Source: Comamonas sp. 26 (GTDB taxonomy: Bacteria; Pseudomonadota; Gammaproteobacteria; Burkholderiales; Burkholderiaceae_C). Taken from it: a stretch of DNA of 64,000 nucleotides. The stretch is taken from assembly GCF_002754475.1 (NCBI RefSeq), contig NZ_PEFL01000001.1, positions 682,001 to 746,000 of the forward strand, read 5' to 3'. The position numbers and the translations under genes were made by a program. Below the pieces are notes generated by a model. That model was not told where the DNA came from. It searched no databases and saw nothing but the letters and a program-made list of their open reading frames with translations. Below, in pieces: positions 16,675-23,916 of this stretch (position 1 is the stretch's first letter; every line of letters begins with the position of its first letter).

Positions 16675-17970
16675 TACCAGTTCAACGCAGGATGGTGCAG
16701 GCGAGCCCATGTTCAGCCGCTCCCGCTTCATGGACCTCAAGGATAGTGCCCTGGATCAGCTGAGCCAGACTTTCACCCACGAGGGCAAGGTATCGCTTTG
16801 GGATAAATCCGTGGGCACCATGCGCCATCTGGGCGAGCGCGCGCCAGCCTTCAAGCCGGTTTACGAGGCAGCAAGCCAGAACATTGAAGATGTTTCCATG
16901 CTGGCCAACGATGCGGCCGATGCCGCACCGCGCCTGATCCCCCGTGTGGAAAGCCTGCGCGACATGCTGGGCAAGGATCGCAAAAAGCCGGTTTCTGCGG
17001 CCGACAACAAGGCCGTGGGCAAACCGCTGTTCGAGGGCACGCTGATCTGGGGGCGCGACGAGAACGGTAAGGCGACCTTGGTGGAGGATCTGCAAAAGCG
17101 CCATGCCAACCTCTCGGTGCACAACAAGGCGGCCATGCTGCTCAAGCAGGGAAAGATTGATTCGGGTGTGCTGGCCATGTGGCAGGGCAAGCCTTTGGAG
17201 CAATTTGAGAAGCTGATTGACTCTCGTTTTGAGAGCGTGTTTCTCAAGCCCGGTATTGTCTGGAGTGATACCGAGCTGCAATCTCTGTTTGGCGCCAACG
17301 CCAACCAGATCAGCCTGTACCGCGAAGCGCGCGCGGCCATTGATCGCTCCATCGACATGACGGCACGCACTGACATGCTGCGCGTGGTGGGCGAGAAGTA
17401 CGAGGCCATGCGCGATGCCGTGCTGGGCCAGCCATCCGTCGAAGCTGCTGCCCAGCTGCTGCTCGATACCCTGGAGCAGGACGCCAAGGCCGACCCGGAC
17501 TCACGCGACCGCCTGGGCGAGTACATGCAGCAGATCAAGCGCCGCATGGAAACGGCCACGGATCTGCAAAAGGCGGGCTATGCCCCTCTGTCGCGCTTTG
17601 GGCGCTACACGGTGGATGTGGTGGATGCCAATGGCGAGCGCCAGTATTTTGGGATGTACGAAACCGCGCGCGATTCCAACTTGGCCAAGATGCAGCTGGC
17701 GCAGGAATTCAAGGGCGCGACCATCACCACCGGCACCATGAGTGCCCAGACGCGCTGTTCCGCAAGGACGAGGCTGCGGTGAAGCGGGTGCGCGAGCGCC
17801 TGGCGGACTGGAACCGCGATAACCCAGAGCAGCCTATCGTGGTGAAGATGCCGGATGTGTGGAAGAAGGTGCGTGAGATGGGCAAGGACCGCACCCAGCG
17901 GATCGCGGATACGGCGCCCAAGGCGCTTAGGGCGCAAATGAGGGAGGAAGCGGCTGCGTTGCGGAGCTGA

Positions 17971-18315
17971 GAGTGGCCGGCCGTGGGGCCGGTTGCGACC
18001 CTTTGGAGTCCTTAAACCTCATCGTGTGGATGTGTTTTTTCTAGTTAAAATTCTTGCGATGGCTGCTCTTGCTCACTTCACGCAACAACCGGTTGATTAC
18101 CGGGGCGCAGCCCTGCCTCGCGGACGCTTCCGCTCCGTCACTCCGCCCTAATCTGGGCACCAGCGCAGCAAGAACGCTTTACTTCTTGCCCCACCTGTTC
18201 GTCTTGCCTGTAGCTAGAGCTATAGGCTTGCTCGCGTTTTCATTGCGCCTACTCCTGCCCTTCATGCAGGTTGCTTTGGTGCGTTCTGCCCCTCTATGCT
18301 GAGGGTGGTATACCT
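17971..18315. other. Non-coding junction between phage and SulP cargo
   Basis: No credible gene is seen here. CCGGCC (17978-17983) and GGCCGG (17987-17992) form a hairpin just after the giant gene. Another imperfect hairpin lies at 18208-18229 (GCCTGTAGCT and AGCTATAGGC). Composition changes from the GC-rich phage toward the SulP gene at about 18000-18050, so the left boundary of the inserted cargo is probably there. I found no clear terminal inverted repeats, target duplication or attC-like core. Confidence 0.4.
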
Positions 18316-19797
18316 ATGTCTATTGAAAAAATCAGAACCGTATGGTTCTCTAATGTCCGTGGCGATTTGCTGGCGGGCGTCGTTGTTGCCTTGGCACTTA
18401 TTCCGGAGGCCATTGCTTTTTCCATCATTGCTGGCGTTGACCCCAAGGTGGGTCTGTATGCCTCCTTTGCGATTGCCACACTTATTGCTTTTGTTGGCGG
18501 GCGGCCTGGCATGATTTCAGCCGCTACCGGCGCTATGGCCTTAGTGATGGTGACGCTGGTAAAAGAGCATGGACTGGACTATTTGCTAGCTGCCACCATT
18601 CTTGCTGGTGTGCTCCAAATGCTGGCAGGCTTCTTACGCTTGGGCCAGCTCATGCAGTTTGTCTCTCGTTCCGTGGTGACGGGCTTTGTGAATGCATTGG
18701 CCATATTGATTTTTATGGCTCAACTGCCGGAGCTGACCAATGTCACTTGGCATGTCTATGCGATGACGGCTGCAGGGCTTGCCATCATTTATGGCTTGCC
18801 CTACATCACCAAAGCCGTTCCTTCGCCTTTGGTTGCCATCATTGTTTTAAGCATCGCTTATGTGGTTCTCGGTCTAGACATTCGCACGGTTGGCGATATG
18901 GGCGCACTCCCTGATAGCCTGCCGAGCTTCTTCATTCCCAATGTCCCCTTCACTTGGGAGACGCTCCAAATCATCCTGCCGTATTCCGCCACCCTGTGTG
19001 TCGTGGGCCTGCTGGAATCGCTCATGACGGCCACCATCGTGGATGACATGACAGACACTACGAGTAACAAAGACCGTGAATGCGTCGGCCAAGGTATCGC
19101 CAACGTTGCTACAGGTTTTGTGGGTGGTATGGCCGGATGCGCCATGATTGGTCAGTCGGTCATTAACGTGAAGTCTGGGGGGCGTGGGCGTTTGTCTACG
19201 CTGACCGCAGGTGTAGTGTTGCTGATACTGGTTGTGTTTCTTGGCGATTTGGTGAAGCAGATTCCCATGGCCGCCTTGGTCGCCGTGATGATCATGGTGT
19301 CGATTGGCACCTTCAACTGGCGCTCTATCAAGGACTTGGTTGCCCACCCCAAAACATCCAGCGTTGTGATGCTCGCTACCGTCGTTGTGACTGTTGCAAC
19401 CCATGACTTGGCCAAGGGAGTGCTGACTGGCGTTCTTCTGTCTGGTGTGTTCTTTGCACACAAGGTGCGCCGTATTTTGGATGTCACCTCAAGCCTCAGC
19501 CCAGACGGTAAACAACGTACCTATTTTGTTTCTGGGCAAGTATTTTTTGCCTCTTCTGAAAGCTTCATTGCTAGGTTTGACTACCTTGAACCGGTGGAGT
19601 ACATCTGTATTGATGTGAGCCAGACTCAGTTTTGGGATTTGACCTCAGTTGAGGCACTTGACCGGGTAGTGTTCAAACTACGACGCGGCGGAACAAAGGT
19701 CGAAGTGCGAGGGCTAGATGCAAGAAGTGCCAAGTTGGTCGAACAGTTCGCCGTTTATCCAAAAAGTGAAAGCACTAGCTACGTAAAACTTCATTAA
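18316..19797 (+). CDS. SulP-family inorganic anion transporter with STAS domain
   Basis: From ATG 18316 the protein has 493 residues. It opens with [20 protein letters not shown], then [16 protein letters not shown] and GAMALVM, the typical SulP start. About 10 to 12 membrane spans follow up to residue 385, and a cytoplasmic STAS domain occupies the C terminus ([20 protein letters not shown]). SulP proteins carry sulfate, bicarbonate or related anions, and the STAS domain is regulatory. The substrate is not evident, though sulfur metabolism nearby is notable. Codon use is lower in GC than the phage genes on both sides. The gene interrupts the late operon, so it is an acquired cargo gene. Confidence 0.85.
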   Translation: MSIEKIRTVWFSNVRGDLLAGVVVALALIPEAIAFSIIAGVDPKVGLYASFAIATLIAFVGGRPGMISAATGAMALVMVTLVKEHGLDYLLAATILAGVLQMLAGFLRLGQLMQFVSRSVVTGFVNALAILIFMAQLPELTNVTWHVYAMTAAGLAIIYGLPYITKAVPSPLVAIIVLSIAYVVLGLDIRTVGDMGALPDSLPSFFIPNVPFTWETLQIILPYSATLCVVGLLESLMTATIVDDMTDTTSNKDRECVGQGIANVATGFVGGMAGCAMIGQSVINVKSGGRGRLSTLTAGVVLLILVVFLGDLVKQIPMAALVAVMIMVSIGTFNWRSIKDLVAHPKTSSVVMLATVVVTVATHDLAKGVLTGVLLSGVFFAHKVRRILDVTSSLSPDGKQRTYFVSGQVFFASSESFIARFDYLEPVEYICIDVSQTQFWDLTSVEALDRVVFKLRRGGTKVEVRGLDARSAKLVEQFAVYPKSESTSYVKLH

Positions 19798-19875
19798 GGT
19801 AAGAGCCTAGAGCGGACTACTTAAGTTGTGGCTCAAGGTCAGCTTCTGGCCGCTAACAGCCGTTCAACATTAGCA

Positions 19876-19892
19876 CCCCTCTAGGGTTCGAC
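19876..19892. repeat. 17-bp direct repeat, copy 2
   Basis: CCCCTCTAGGGTTCGAC is identical to 12991-13007 and precedes the phage gene at 19924 by about the same distance as copy 1 precedes its gene. It also marks where phage sequence resumes after the SulP cargo. Confidence 0.55.
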
Positions 19893-19899
19893 TCCAATC

Positions 19900-19926
19900 C
19901 ATGGCCGCGTAAAACTCGCGGCCATG
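19900..19926 (+). promoter_or_regulatory. Hairpin covering the start codon of the 19924 gene
   Basis: CATGGCCGCG (19900-19909) pairs perfectly with CGCGGCCATG (19917-19926), whose last three bases are the ATG start codon. No Shine-Dalgarno sequence is seen. The stem could block translation or act as a terminator, since TCTCTTTT follows. Confidence 0.45.
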
Positions 19927-20994
19927 TCTCTTTTCACGGCCATTGTTCTATCTGCCAAGCCTGTCACGCTGGTGCTGCCCGGTGTGCAGGTGCTGGGCTG
20001 CACCCAGGTGCTGCGCTCTGCCGCTGACCTGCATTCCGCGCGCCTGGATGCGCTGGCCAAGGTGCAGACGCCTTACTGCTTTTACCTCGATGACGACGAT
20101 GAGTTGCCCGACGACTATCTGAGCGTGCTGGCGGAATGCGAGGCCAAGATGCGCGCCCGTGGCGTGCCCATGGCTTACACCGAGGAGATTCTGCGCGAGC
20201 CCGGTAAAAGCGATGTGCGGCGCAGCTGGTACGAGTACGACAACGACCGCCACGCTGTCGGCCCCATGGCATTGCATCACCTGGTGGTGATGGAGACGGT
20301 GCCGGCGCAGGAGGTGGCGCGCGGCTTGCCCTTGGTGCCCCCAGGCATGGAGCTGCGCTGCTACATGACGGGCCCCAATGGCTCCATGTTCCACCGCGCC
20401 GAGATGGCCGAGTTTGGTGGCGCGGCGCTGATCACCACGCAGGCCGATACCGGCGCGCTGGCAGAAACCATGGGCCTGATGCCTCTGCCTGCCGGCCAGA
20501 TCCTGCGCGCCCACAAGAGCCGCATGCTGTGCGCGCGGGGCCACGTGCTGTTTTACAGCCAGGCTTTTGCGCCGCTGCTGGCCGACCCTGTCGCGGGCTA
20601 TGTGGCCTTTGATGCGCCCATCACCATGGTGCGCCCCTGTGGTCAGGGCGTGTATGTGGCCGCTGGCCGGACCTACTGGTTTGCGGGTGACCTCTCCATT
20701 GCGGACATGCAGGAGGTCTTGCCTTACGACGCACTGCCGGGCTCTGACAGCTGCCACCCCAAGAACCCAGAAACCGTGTTCTGGATGAGTGAGCACGGCC
20801 TGGTGCGCGCCAACAGTGCGGGCCAGCTGATGAATGTGCAGGAAGAGAACCTGGCCATCGAGGGCGGCCAGCGTGCCGCCACCTATTTGCGTGAGCGCGG
20901 CGGTCAGCGCCATGTGATCGCTGCAACCCAGTCCCCCGGCATTGCCCGTGGGGCTGTCCACGCATCCATGGATGCAGAAATCGTGAGGTACTGA
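19924..20994 (+). CDS. Phage protein with glycosyltransferase-like N terminus, probably a deletion fusion
   Basis: The first 120 residues look like part of a nucleotide-sugar glycosyltransferase: LDALAKVQTPYCFYLDDDDE contains a DxD-type acidic cluster. The rest (from about residue 140: MELRCYMTGPNGSMFHRAEM, then SRMLCARGHVLFYSQAFAPL and DAPITMVRPCGQGVYVAAGR) resembles a different phage structural protein. The switch occurs near GLPLVPPGMELR (about residue 134). Neither half looks complete, so two genes have probably been joined in frame by a deletion. The start codon lies in a hairpin. Confidence 0.5.
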   Translation: MSLFTAIVLSAKPVTLVLPGVQVLGCTQVLRSAADLHSARLDALAKVQTPYCFYLDDDDELPDDYLSVLAECEAKMRARGVPMAYTEEILREPGKSDVRRSWYEYDNDRHAVGPMALHHLVVMETVPAQEVARGLPLVPPGMELRCYMTGPNGSMFHRAEMAEFGGAALITTQADTGALAETMGLMPLPAGQILRAHKSRMLCARGHVLFYSQAFAPLLADPVAGYVAFDAPITMVRPCGQGVYVAAGRTYWFAGDLSIADMQEVLPYDALPGSDSCHPKNPETVFWMSEHGLVRANSAGQLMNVQEENLAIEGGQRAATYLRERGGQRHVIAATQSPGIARGAVHASMDAEIVRY

Positions 20995-20995
20995 G

Positions 20996-21520
20996 ATGAA
21001 TACCCAAACTATTGGCCTGGGCTCGCGCGCCCATACCGGCGTGACCTATTTGATTGAGCACCTGCGCGGCGGTCAGGTGCTGAGCGCCGAAGTGGTCGAG
21101 AACCTGATGCCGGCTGAAGGCCGCAACCACATGCTGGGGGTGACGTTCAAGGGCGTTGCGCCTTCGGCCAACTGGTATCTGGGCGTGTTTGAGAACAACA
21201 GCTACCCCGCCGATGACCTCAAGGCTTCCACCGTGGTGGCCACGCTGGGGGAGTCGGTGGCATATACGCCCAACACCCGCCCCGCCTTCACGCCGGGTGT
21301 GGTGGCCGCTGGTGCCGTGGACAACACCGCGGCCCGCGCTGAATTCACCTTTACCGAATCCAAGCGCATCTATGGCGGCTTCATGGCATCGAGCCCCACG
21401 CGCGGCAGCGGCACCGGTGTGCTGATTTCTGCGGCGCGCTTTGCGGCGGCCAAGGATGTGACTGCGGGCGACACGCTGCGTGTGACGGCAGCGTTTGAGC
21501 TGGTTTCTGCGTCGGAATAA
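20996..21520 (+). CDS. Phage tail-associated structural protein
   Basis: The 174-residue protein starts one base after the previous stop. It is beta-rich with no membrane segment (NHMLGVTFKGVAPSANWYLG, then ARAEFTFTESKRIYGGFM and GVLISAARFAAAKDVTAGDTLRVT). The pattern is that of small structural proteins in the late operon of this phage type. Its frame is intact. A role in the tail or virion surface is inferred from position only. Confidence 0.55.
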   Translation: MNTQTIGLGSRAHTGVTYLIEHLRGGQVLSAEVVENLMPAEGRNHMLGVTFKGVAPSANWYLGVFENNSYPADDLKASTVVATLGESVAYTPNTRPAFTPGVVAAGAVDNTAARAEFTFTESKRIYGGFMASSPTRGSGTGVLISAARFAAAKDVTAGDTLRVTAAFELVSASE

Positions 21521-21530
21521 GGAGAGAGCG

Positions 21531-21902
21531 ATGAACAAGATTTCTACAGGCGCGGCGATTGCCATGCTGTCCAGCCCCGGTCTGGCGGCTGCCCTGATGG
21601 CCGATGGCAACCTGGAGCTGCGCATCTTTGCGGGCGCGGTACCGGCCAGCGCCGATGCCGCGACGGGCTCGGCCACGATGCTGGTGGCCATTAAAACCGG
21701 CGGCTCGGCGGGCCTGAGCCTGCAGATGTCGGGTGCCGTGCTGTCCAAGCCAAGTGCCGACACCTGGCTGGGCAGTGTGGTGGCGGCGGGCCGCGCCACG
21801 TTTTACCGGCTGATGTTTCTGTTCTTCGCCTTCATCGCCTGCCTGATGGGCGCGCCGCTTTGGGGCGCCTTCTGGATCTTCCTTCACGCAATTACCCGGT
21901 AG
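21531..21902 (+). CDS. Fusion of a truncated tail protein and a holin-like membrane segment
   Basis: The start at ATG 21531 has AAGGAG upstream. The first 93 residues (AAALMADGNLELRIFAGAVP, then TWLGSVVAAGRATFYRL) look like the N-terminal part of a tail-associated protein. The last 30 (MFLFFAFIACLMGAPLWGAF and WIFLHAITR) form one strong membrane span of the kind found next to lysis genes. The abrupt join at FYRL-MFLFF suggests an in-frame deletion between two genes. It sits directly before Rz, so the membrane part may once have been a holin or similar. Confidence 0.5.
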   Translation: MNKISTGAAIAMLSSPGLAAALMADGNLELRIFAGAVPASADAATGSATMLVAIKTGGSAGLSLQMSGAVLSKPSADTWLGSVVAAGRATFYRLMFLFFAFIACLMGAPLWGAFWIFLHAITR

Positions 21903-21909
21903 GCCATCC

Positions 21910-22401
21910 ATGAACTTGCGCCTCATCACCCATTTAGCCGCGGCTCTTATTGCTGGCGCTGGCGTCTGGTACTTCCAGGCAGCCCGCCTTGGCGCGGATC
22001 TGGCCGACGAGCGCCTGCAGGCCAGCCAGTACCGCGAGCAGATCGCAGATGAACGCACCGCCGCCGCTCGGCGCGTGTTGGCCGTGGAACGCAAGGTCAA
22101 TGACAAATACCAAGGAGCCCTCAACGATGCCATCAAGAAACAAGCCGCTATGCAGGCTGCTGCTGATCGCGCTCGCAGTGAGCGTGACGGCCTGCGCAAG
22201 CAACTGTCCGATGCCGAGCAGCGATTGGCCGACGCTTCCCCCACCGCCTGCATCGAGTACGCCTCAACCCTCAGTCGCGTATTCGGACAGTGCAGCCAGC
22301 GATACACAGAGCTGGCAATCCGAGCTGATGGACACGCAGCTGATGCAGCAACCTGCCGCGCCGCGTGGCCAGTAATTCAAATCAAGGAGAACCCTCAATG
22401 A
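21910..22401 (+). CDS. Rz-like i-spanin (lysis)
   Basis: This 163-residue protein has one N-terminal membrane anchor (LITHLAAALIAGAGVWYFQA, residues 5-24) and then a long Ala/Glu/Arg-rich coiled coil (about residues 30-110). This is the layout of Rz i-spanins, which join Rz1 in the outer membrane to fuse the two membranes at lysis. A gene for an Rz1-type lipoprotein lies inside it in the +1 frame (22127-22375), a classic nested arrangement. Its stop overlaps the ATG of the next gene (ATGA at 22398-22401). Confidence 0.75.
   Translation: MNLRLITHLAAALIAGAGVWYFQAARLGADLADERLQASQYREQIADERTAAARRVLAVERKVNDKYQGALNDAIKKQAAMQAAADRARSERDGLRKQLSDAEQRLADASPTACIEYASTLSRVFGQCSQRYTELAIRADGHAADAATCRAAWPVIQIKENPQ
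22127..22375 (+). CDS. Rz1-like o-spanin lipoprotein nested in Rz
   Basis: The frame starts at ATG 22127, with AAGGAG 9 nt upstream inside the Rz gene. It encodes 82 residues: MPSRNKPLCRLLLIALAVSV then TAC, a good lipobox (V-T-A-C) for lipid attachment, followed by a Pro-rich stretch (DWPTLPPPPASSTPQP). That is the signature of Rz1 outer-membrane spanins. The overlap in another frame with Rz is typical of phage lysis cassettes. Confidence 0.8.
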   Translation: MPSRNKPLCRLLLIALAVSVTACASNCPMPSSDWPTLPPPPASSTPQPSVAYSDSAASDTQSWQSELMDTQLMQQPAAPRGQ

Positions 22402-22859
22402 ACTTCGGTGACGCACTCAAGGAGCTGAAAGCAGGCAAGCGCGTGCAGCGTGCTGGCTGGAACGGCAAAGGCATGTTCGCCTATCTGGTGCCTGCGGCCA
22501 AGTACCCGGTGCAGACCGGGGCAGCCAAGACTCACTTCGGCGAAGGCGCCATGGTTCCCTACAACCCTTATCTCGCCATCAAGAACGTGGACGAGACAGT
22601 GAGCACCTGGGTTCCTAGCATCAATGACTGCTTGGCCGATGACTGGCAGGTTATCGGCTGCACGGTACCGCCCCACCAGCAGCGCGTGCTGGATGAAAAG
22701 CAGGAAAACGACGTTCGCATCACCAAGCTGGACGAGTTCATTGATCGCAATGCCTTGTTCCGCCAGTTGAGCTTGGACGAGCAGGCCCGCATGCGCCGCC
22801 AGCTCGATGTGATGCGCGAGCTGTCTGTGATCCTGGGCGAGCGCATCTCTGCTTTCTAA
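22398..22859 (+). CDS. Tad2-like (DUF2829) anti-Thoeris protein with C-terminal extension
   Basis: The start at ATG 22398 follows AAGGAG and overlaps the Rz stop. Residues 1 to about 85 (MNFGDALKELKAGKRVQRAG, then WNGKGMFAYLV and the later TVSTWVPSINDCLADDW) match the DUF2829 family, which includes Tad2. Tad2 proteins are small phage proteins that bind the signal molecule made by Thoeris ThsB and so block that defence. About 65 further residues (RITKLDEFIDRNALFRQLSL and on) form a helical C-terminal extension. No Thoeris genes are in the window. The match is by memory of the family. Confidence 0.75.
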   Translation: MNFGDALKELKAGKRVQRAGWNGKGMFAYLVPAAKYPVQTGAAKTHFGEGAMVPYNPYLAIKNVDETVSTWVPSINDCLADDWQVIGCTVPPHQQRVLDEKQENDVRITKLDEFIDRNALFRQLSLDEQARMRRQLDVMRELSVILGERISAF

Positions 22860-22904
22860 GCCTTCCGGCCCGCACCGGCCGGCTGCCGGATTTTGGAGAT
22901 CCCT

Positions 22905-23735
22905 GTGAACCTGTCTTTCAACACATCCCCCAAGATGCTCCTTTGCATCGCCGCCGTGATTCTGGCGGTCCTGCTGTTCTGCGCCTTCAAGGTGAACACC
23001 AACCCCAGCGGAATTGCGCTGACCGGCTTCATTGCCTCCTGTGTGGCCCTGGCCGTGCTGGCGCTGTACACCAAGATCGATGTGGTGATCCAAGTTTTGC
23101 GCGACGATCTGGAGCCCAAGACGGGCGGCACACTAGGGTCGAACGTGGTCGGGGTGCAGCGCGATCACCGCAACGACCTGGAGTATTCCCTTGTGCATGC
23201 GCTGGCGCCTCATTTGGTGAACACCAAGAACGCGGCCGAGCTGGGGGCATTTATCCGGGATGTGGCCAACTCAATTCAGGGCCGCAGCTCTCAGACGCTT
23301 GCAGCGACCTGCACCTGCACCTGCACCTGCACCTGCAGCACCAGCATGGCGTGCAGCAACTGTCCGAAGCCCATTGTTTCTGCCGTAGCTGGAGCGGCTG
23401 GCACGCATTGGGACGATCTTCGCCAGAGGCAAGCTGAGAGTGTGGCGATGGCCGCAAGCCTGACCGCGCCTAGCGTGACCGCCGAGCAGATCCAGGTGCT
23501 GATGGACAAATTGATCTGGGTGTATGACCAGCCTGAGGGCACAACCACCACCTTCGCCCATGCTTACCTTGGCCGCTTCTATGTGGCCACCGGCTACAGC
23601 GGATGCGTGAGCCCTGAGAACTTCGACGCTGCCAAGGGTATTAAGTACGCCCGGGAGCAAGCGGAAGGCAAGGTGCGCGACGAGCTCTGGAAGCTGGAGG
23701 GCTACAAACTGCACTCGGCCATCGCTGGCCAATGA
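22905..23735 (+). CDS. Membrane protein with Thr-Cys repeat and C-terminal Gp49/Sf6-Gp66-like domain
   Basis: The start is GTG 22905 with GGAG 6 nt upstream. The 276-residue product has two N-terminal membrane segments (about residues 10-28 and 35-55), then a linker containing ATCTCTCTCTCSTSMACSNC, coded by five copies of ACCTGC. It ends in a domain (EQIQVLMDKLIWVYDQPEG, then YLGRFYVATGYSGCVSPENF and EQAEGKVRDELWKLEGY) of the N4 Gp49/Sf6 Gp66 family, whose function is not settled. The membrane part and the Gp49 domain are normally separate proteins in phages, as far as I recall, so this may be a fusion. Confidence 0.6.
   Translation: MNLSFNTSPKMLLCIAAVILAVLLFCAFKVNTNPSGIALTGFIASCVALAVLALYTKIDVVIQVLRDDLEPKTGGTLGSNVVGVQRDHRNDLEYSLVHALAPHLVNTKNAAELGAFIRDVANSIQGRSSQTLAATCTCTCTCTCSTSMACSNCPKPIVSAVAGAAGTHWDDLRQRQAESVAMAASLTAPSVTAEQIQVLMDKLIWVYDQPEGTTTTFAHAYLGRFYVATGYSGCVSPENFDAAKGIKYAREQAEGKVRDELWKLEGYKLHSAIAGQ
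23307..23336 (+). repeat. Five tandem ACCTGC hexamers
   Basis: Units lie at 23307, 23313, 23319, 23325 and 23331 and encode Thr-Cys five times. Slippage would add or remove Thr-Cys pairs without changing the frame. The stretch is probably a flexible Cys-rich spacer. Confidence 0.8.
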
Positions 23736-23751
23736 GCAAGTTGCTTTTTCA

Positions 23752-23826
23752 ATAGCCTTCGACCAAAGGCATTTCCGTCCCATCGACCGCAATCATCACT
23801 CCCGTGGTGTTGTGGTCGATTTCAAT
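23752..23826 (-). pseudogene. 3' fragment of the 25052 gene (left direct repeat)
   Basis: On the minus strand this segment encodes the last residues of the gene at 25052-25306 (IEIDHNTTGVMIAVDGTEMP, then LVEGY) and a stop. The match to 25055-25129 is about 75 bp with a few, mostly silent, differences. The 5' part of the gene is missing. It and the intact copy flank the FUSC gene. Confidence 0.75.
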
Positions 23827-23889
23827 GTGTCTTCGTTGGTTCTTATAAAAGAGGTATCGGTGTCGCTACACTAATAGCTAATTGATATC

Positions 23890-23904
23890 TTTGCGTTTCG
23901 CAAA
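23890..23904. promoter_or_regulatory. Small palindrome in the FUSC leader
   Basis: TTTGCG (23890-23895) and CGCAAA (23899-23904) form a short inverted repeat with 3 nt between, 13 nt before the FUSC start. It could be an operator; no regulator is encoded next to it. Confidence 0.3.
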
Positions 23905-23916
23905 TAAGGCGCTCTC

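Larger units (their letters stand above)
13038..17970 (+). pseudogene. Giant PLxRFG-type polyvalent phage protein, broken at both ends
   Basis: Three frames must be joined. ATG 13038 gives MSNAFDPKTAKPV. After one lost base near 13073 the main frame (YMQQQGKAQGWSKDMVAQ) runs to 17782, and a third frame supplies a C terminus (DALFRKDEAAVKRVRERLAD) to 17970. Main-frame domains: a ParB/Srx-like segment (13912-14200; VIVSSDGHIIDGHHQAVA), two copies of an LPD3-like RNase-fold segment (14671-15262, 16086-16674), a metallopeptidase-like HEALGHH motif (15695-15715), and the PLxRFG segment (AGYAPLSRFGRYTVDVVD, near 17575). Family members can exceed 4,000 residues and are probably injected with phage DNA. 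Here most of the C-terminal half is missing between TITTGTMS and the tail piece. Confidence 0.7.

Noticed and set aside
18000..19860. Integron attC sites around the SulP gene.
   Set aside because: Short GTTRRRY/RYYYAAC-like pieces can be found, but no pair forms a proper attC fold and no integrase is near.
19883..19894. A tRNA T-arm-like string (GGGTTCGACTCC) before the 19924 gene.
   Set aside because: No acceptor stem or anticodon arm surrounds it; it belongs to the 17-bp direct repeat.
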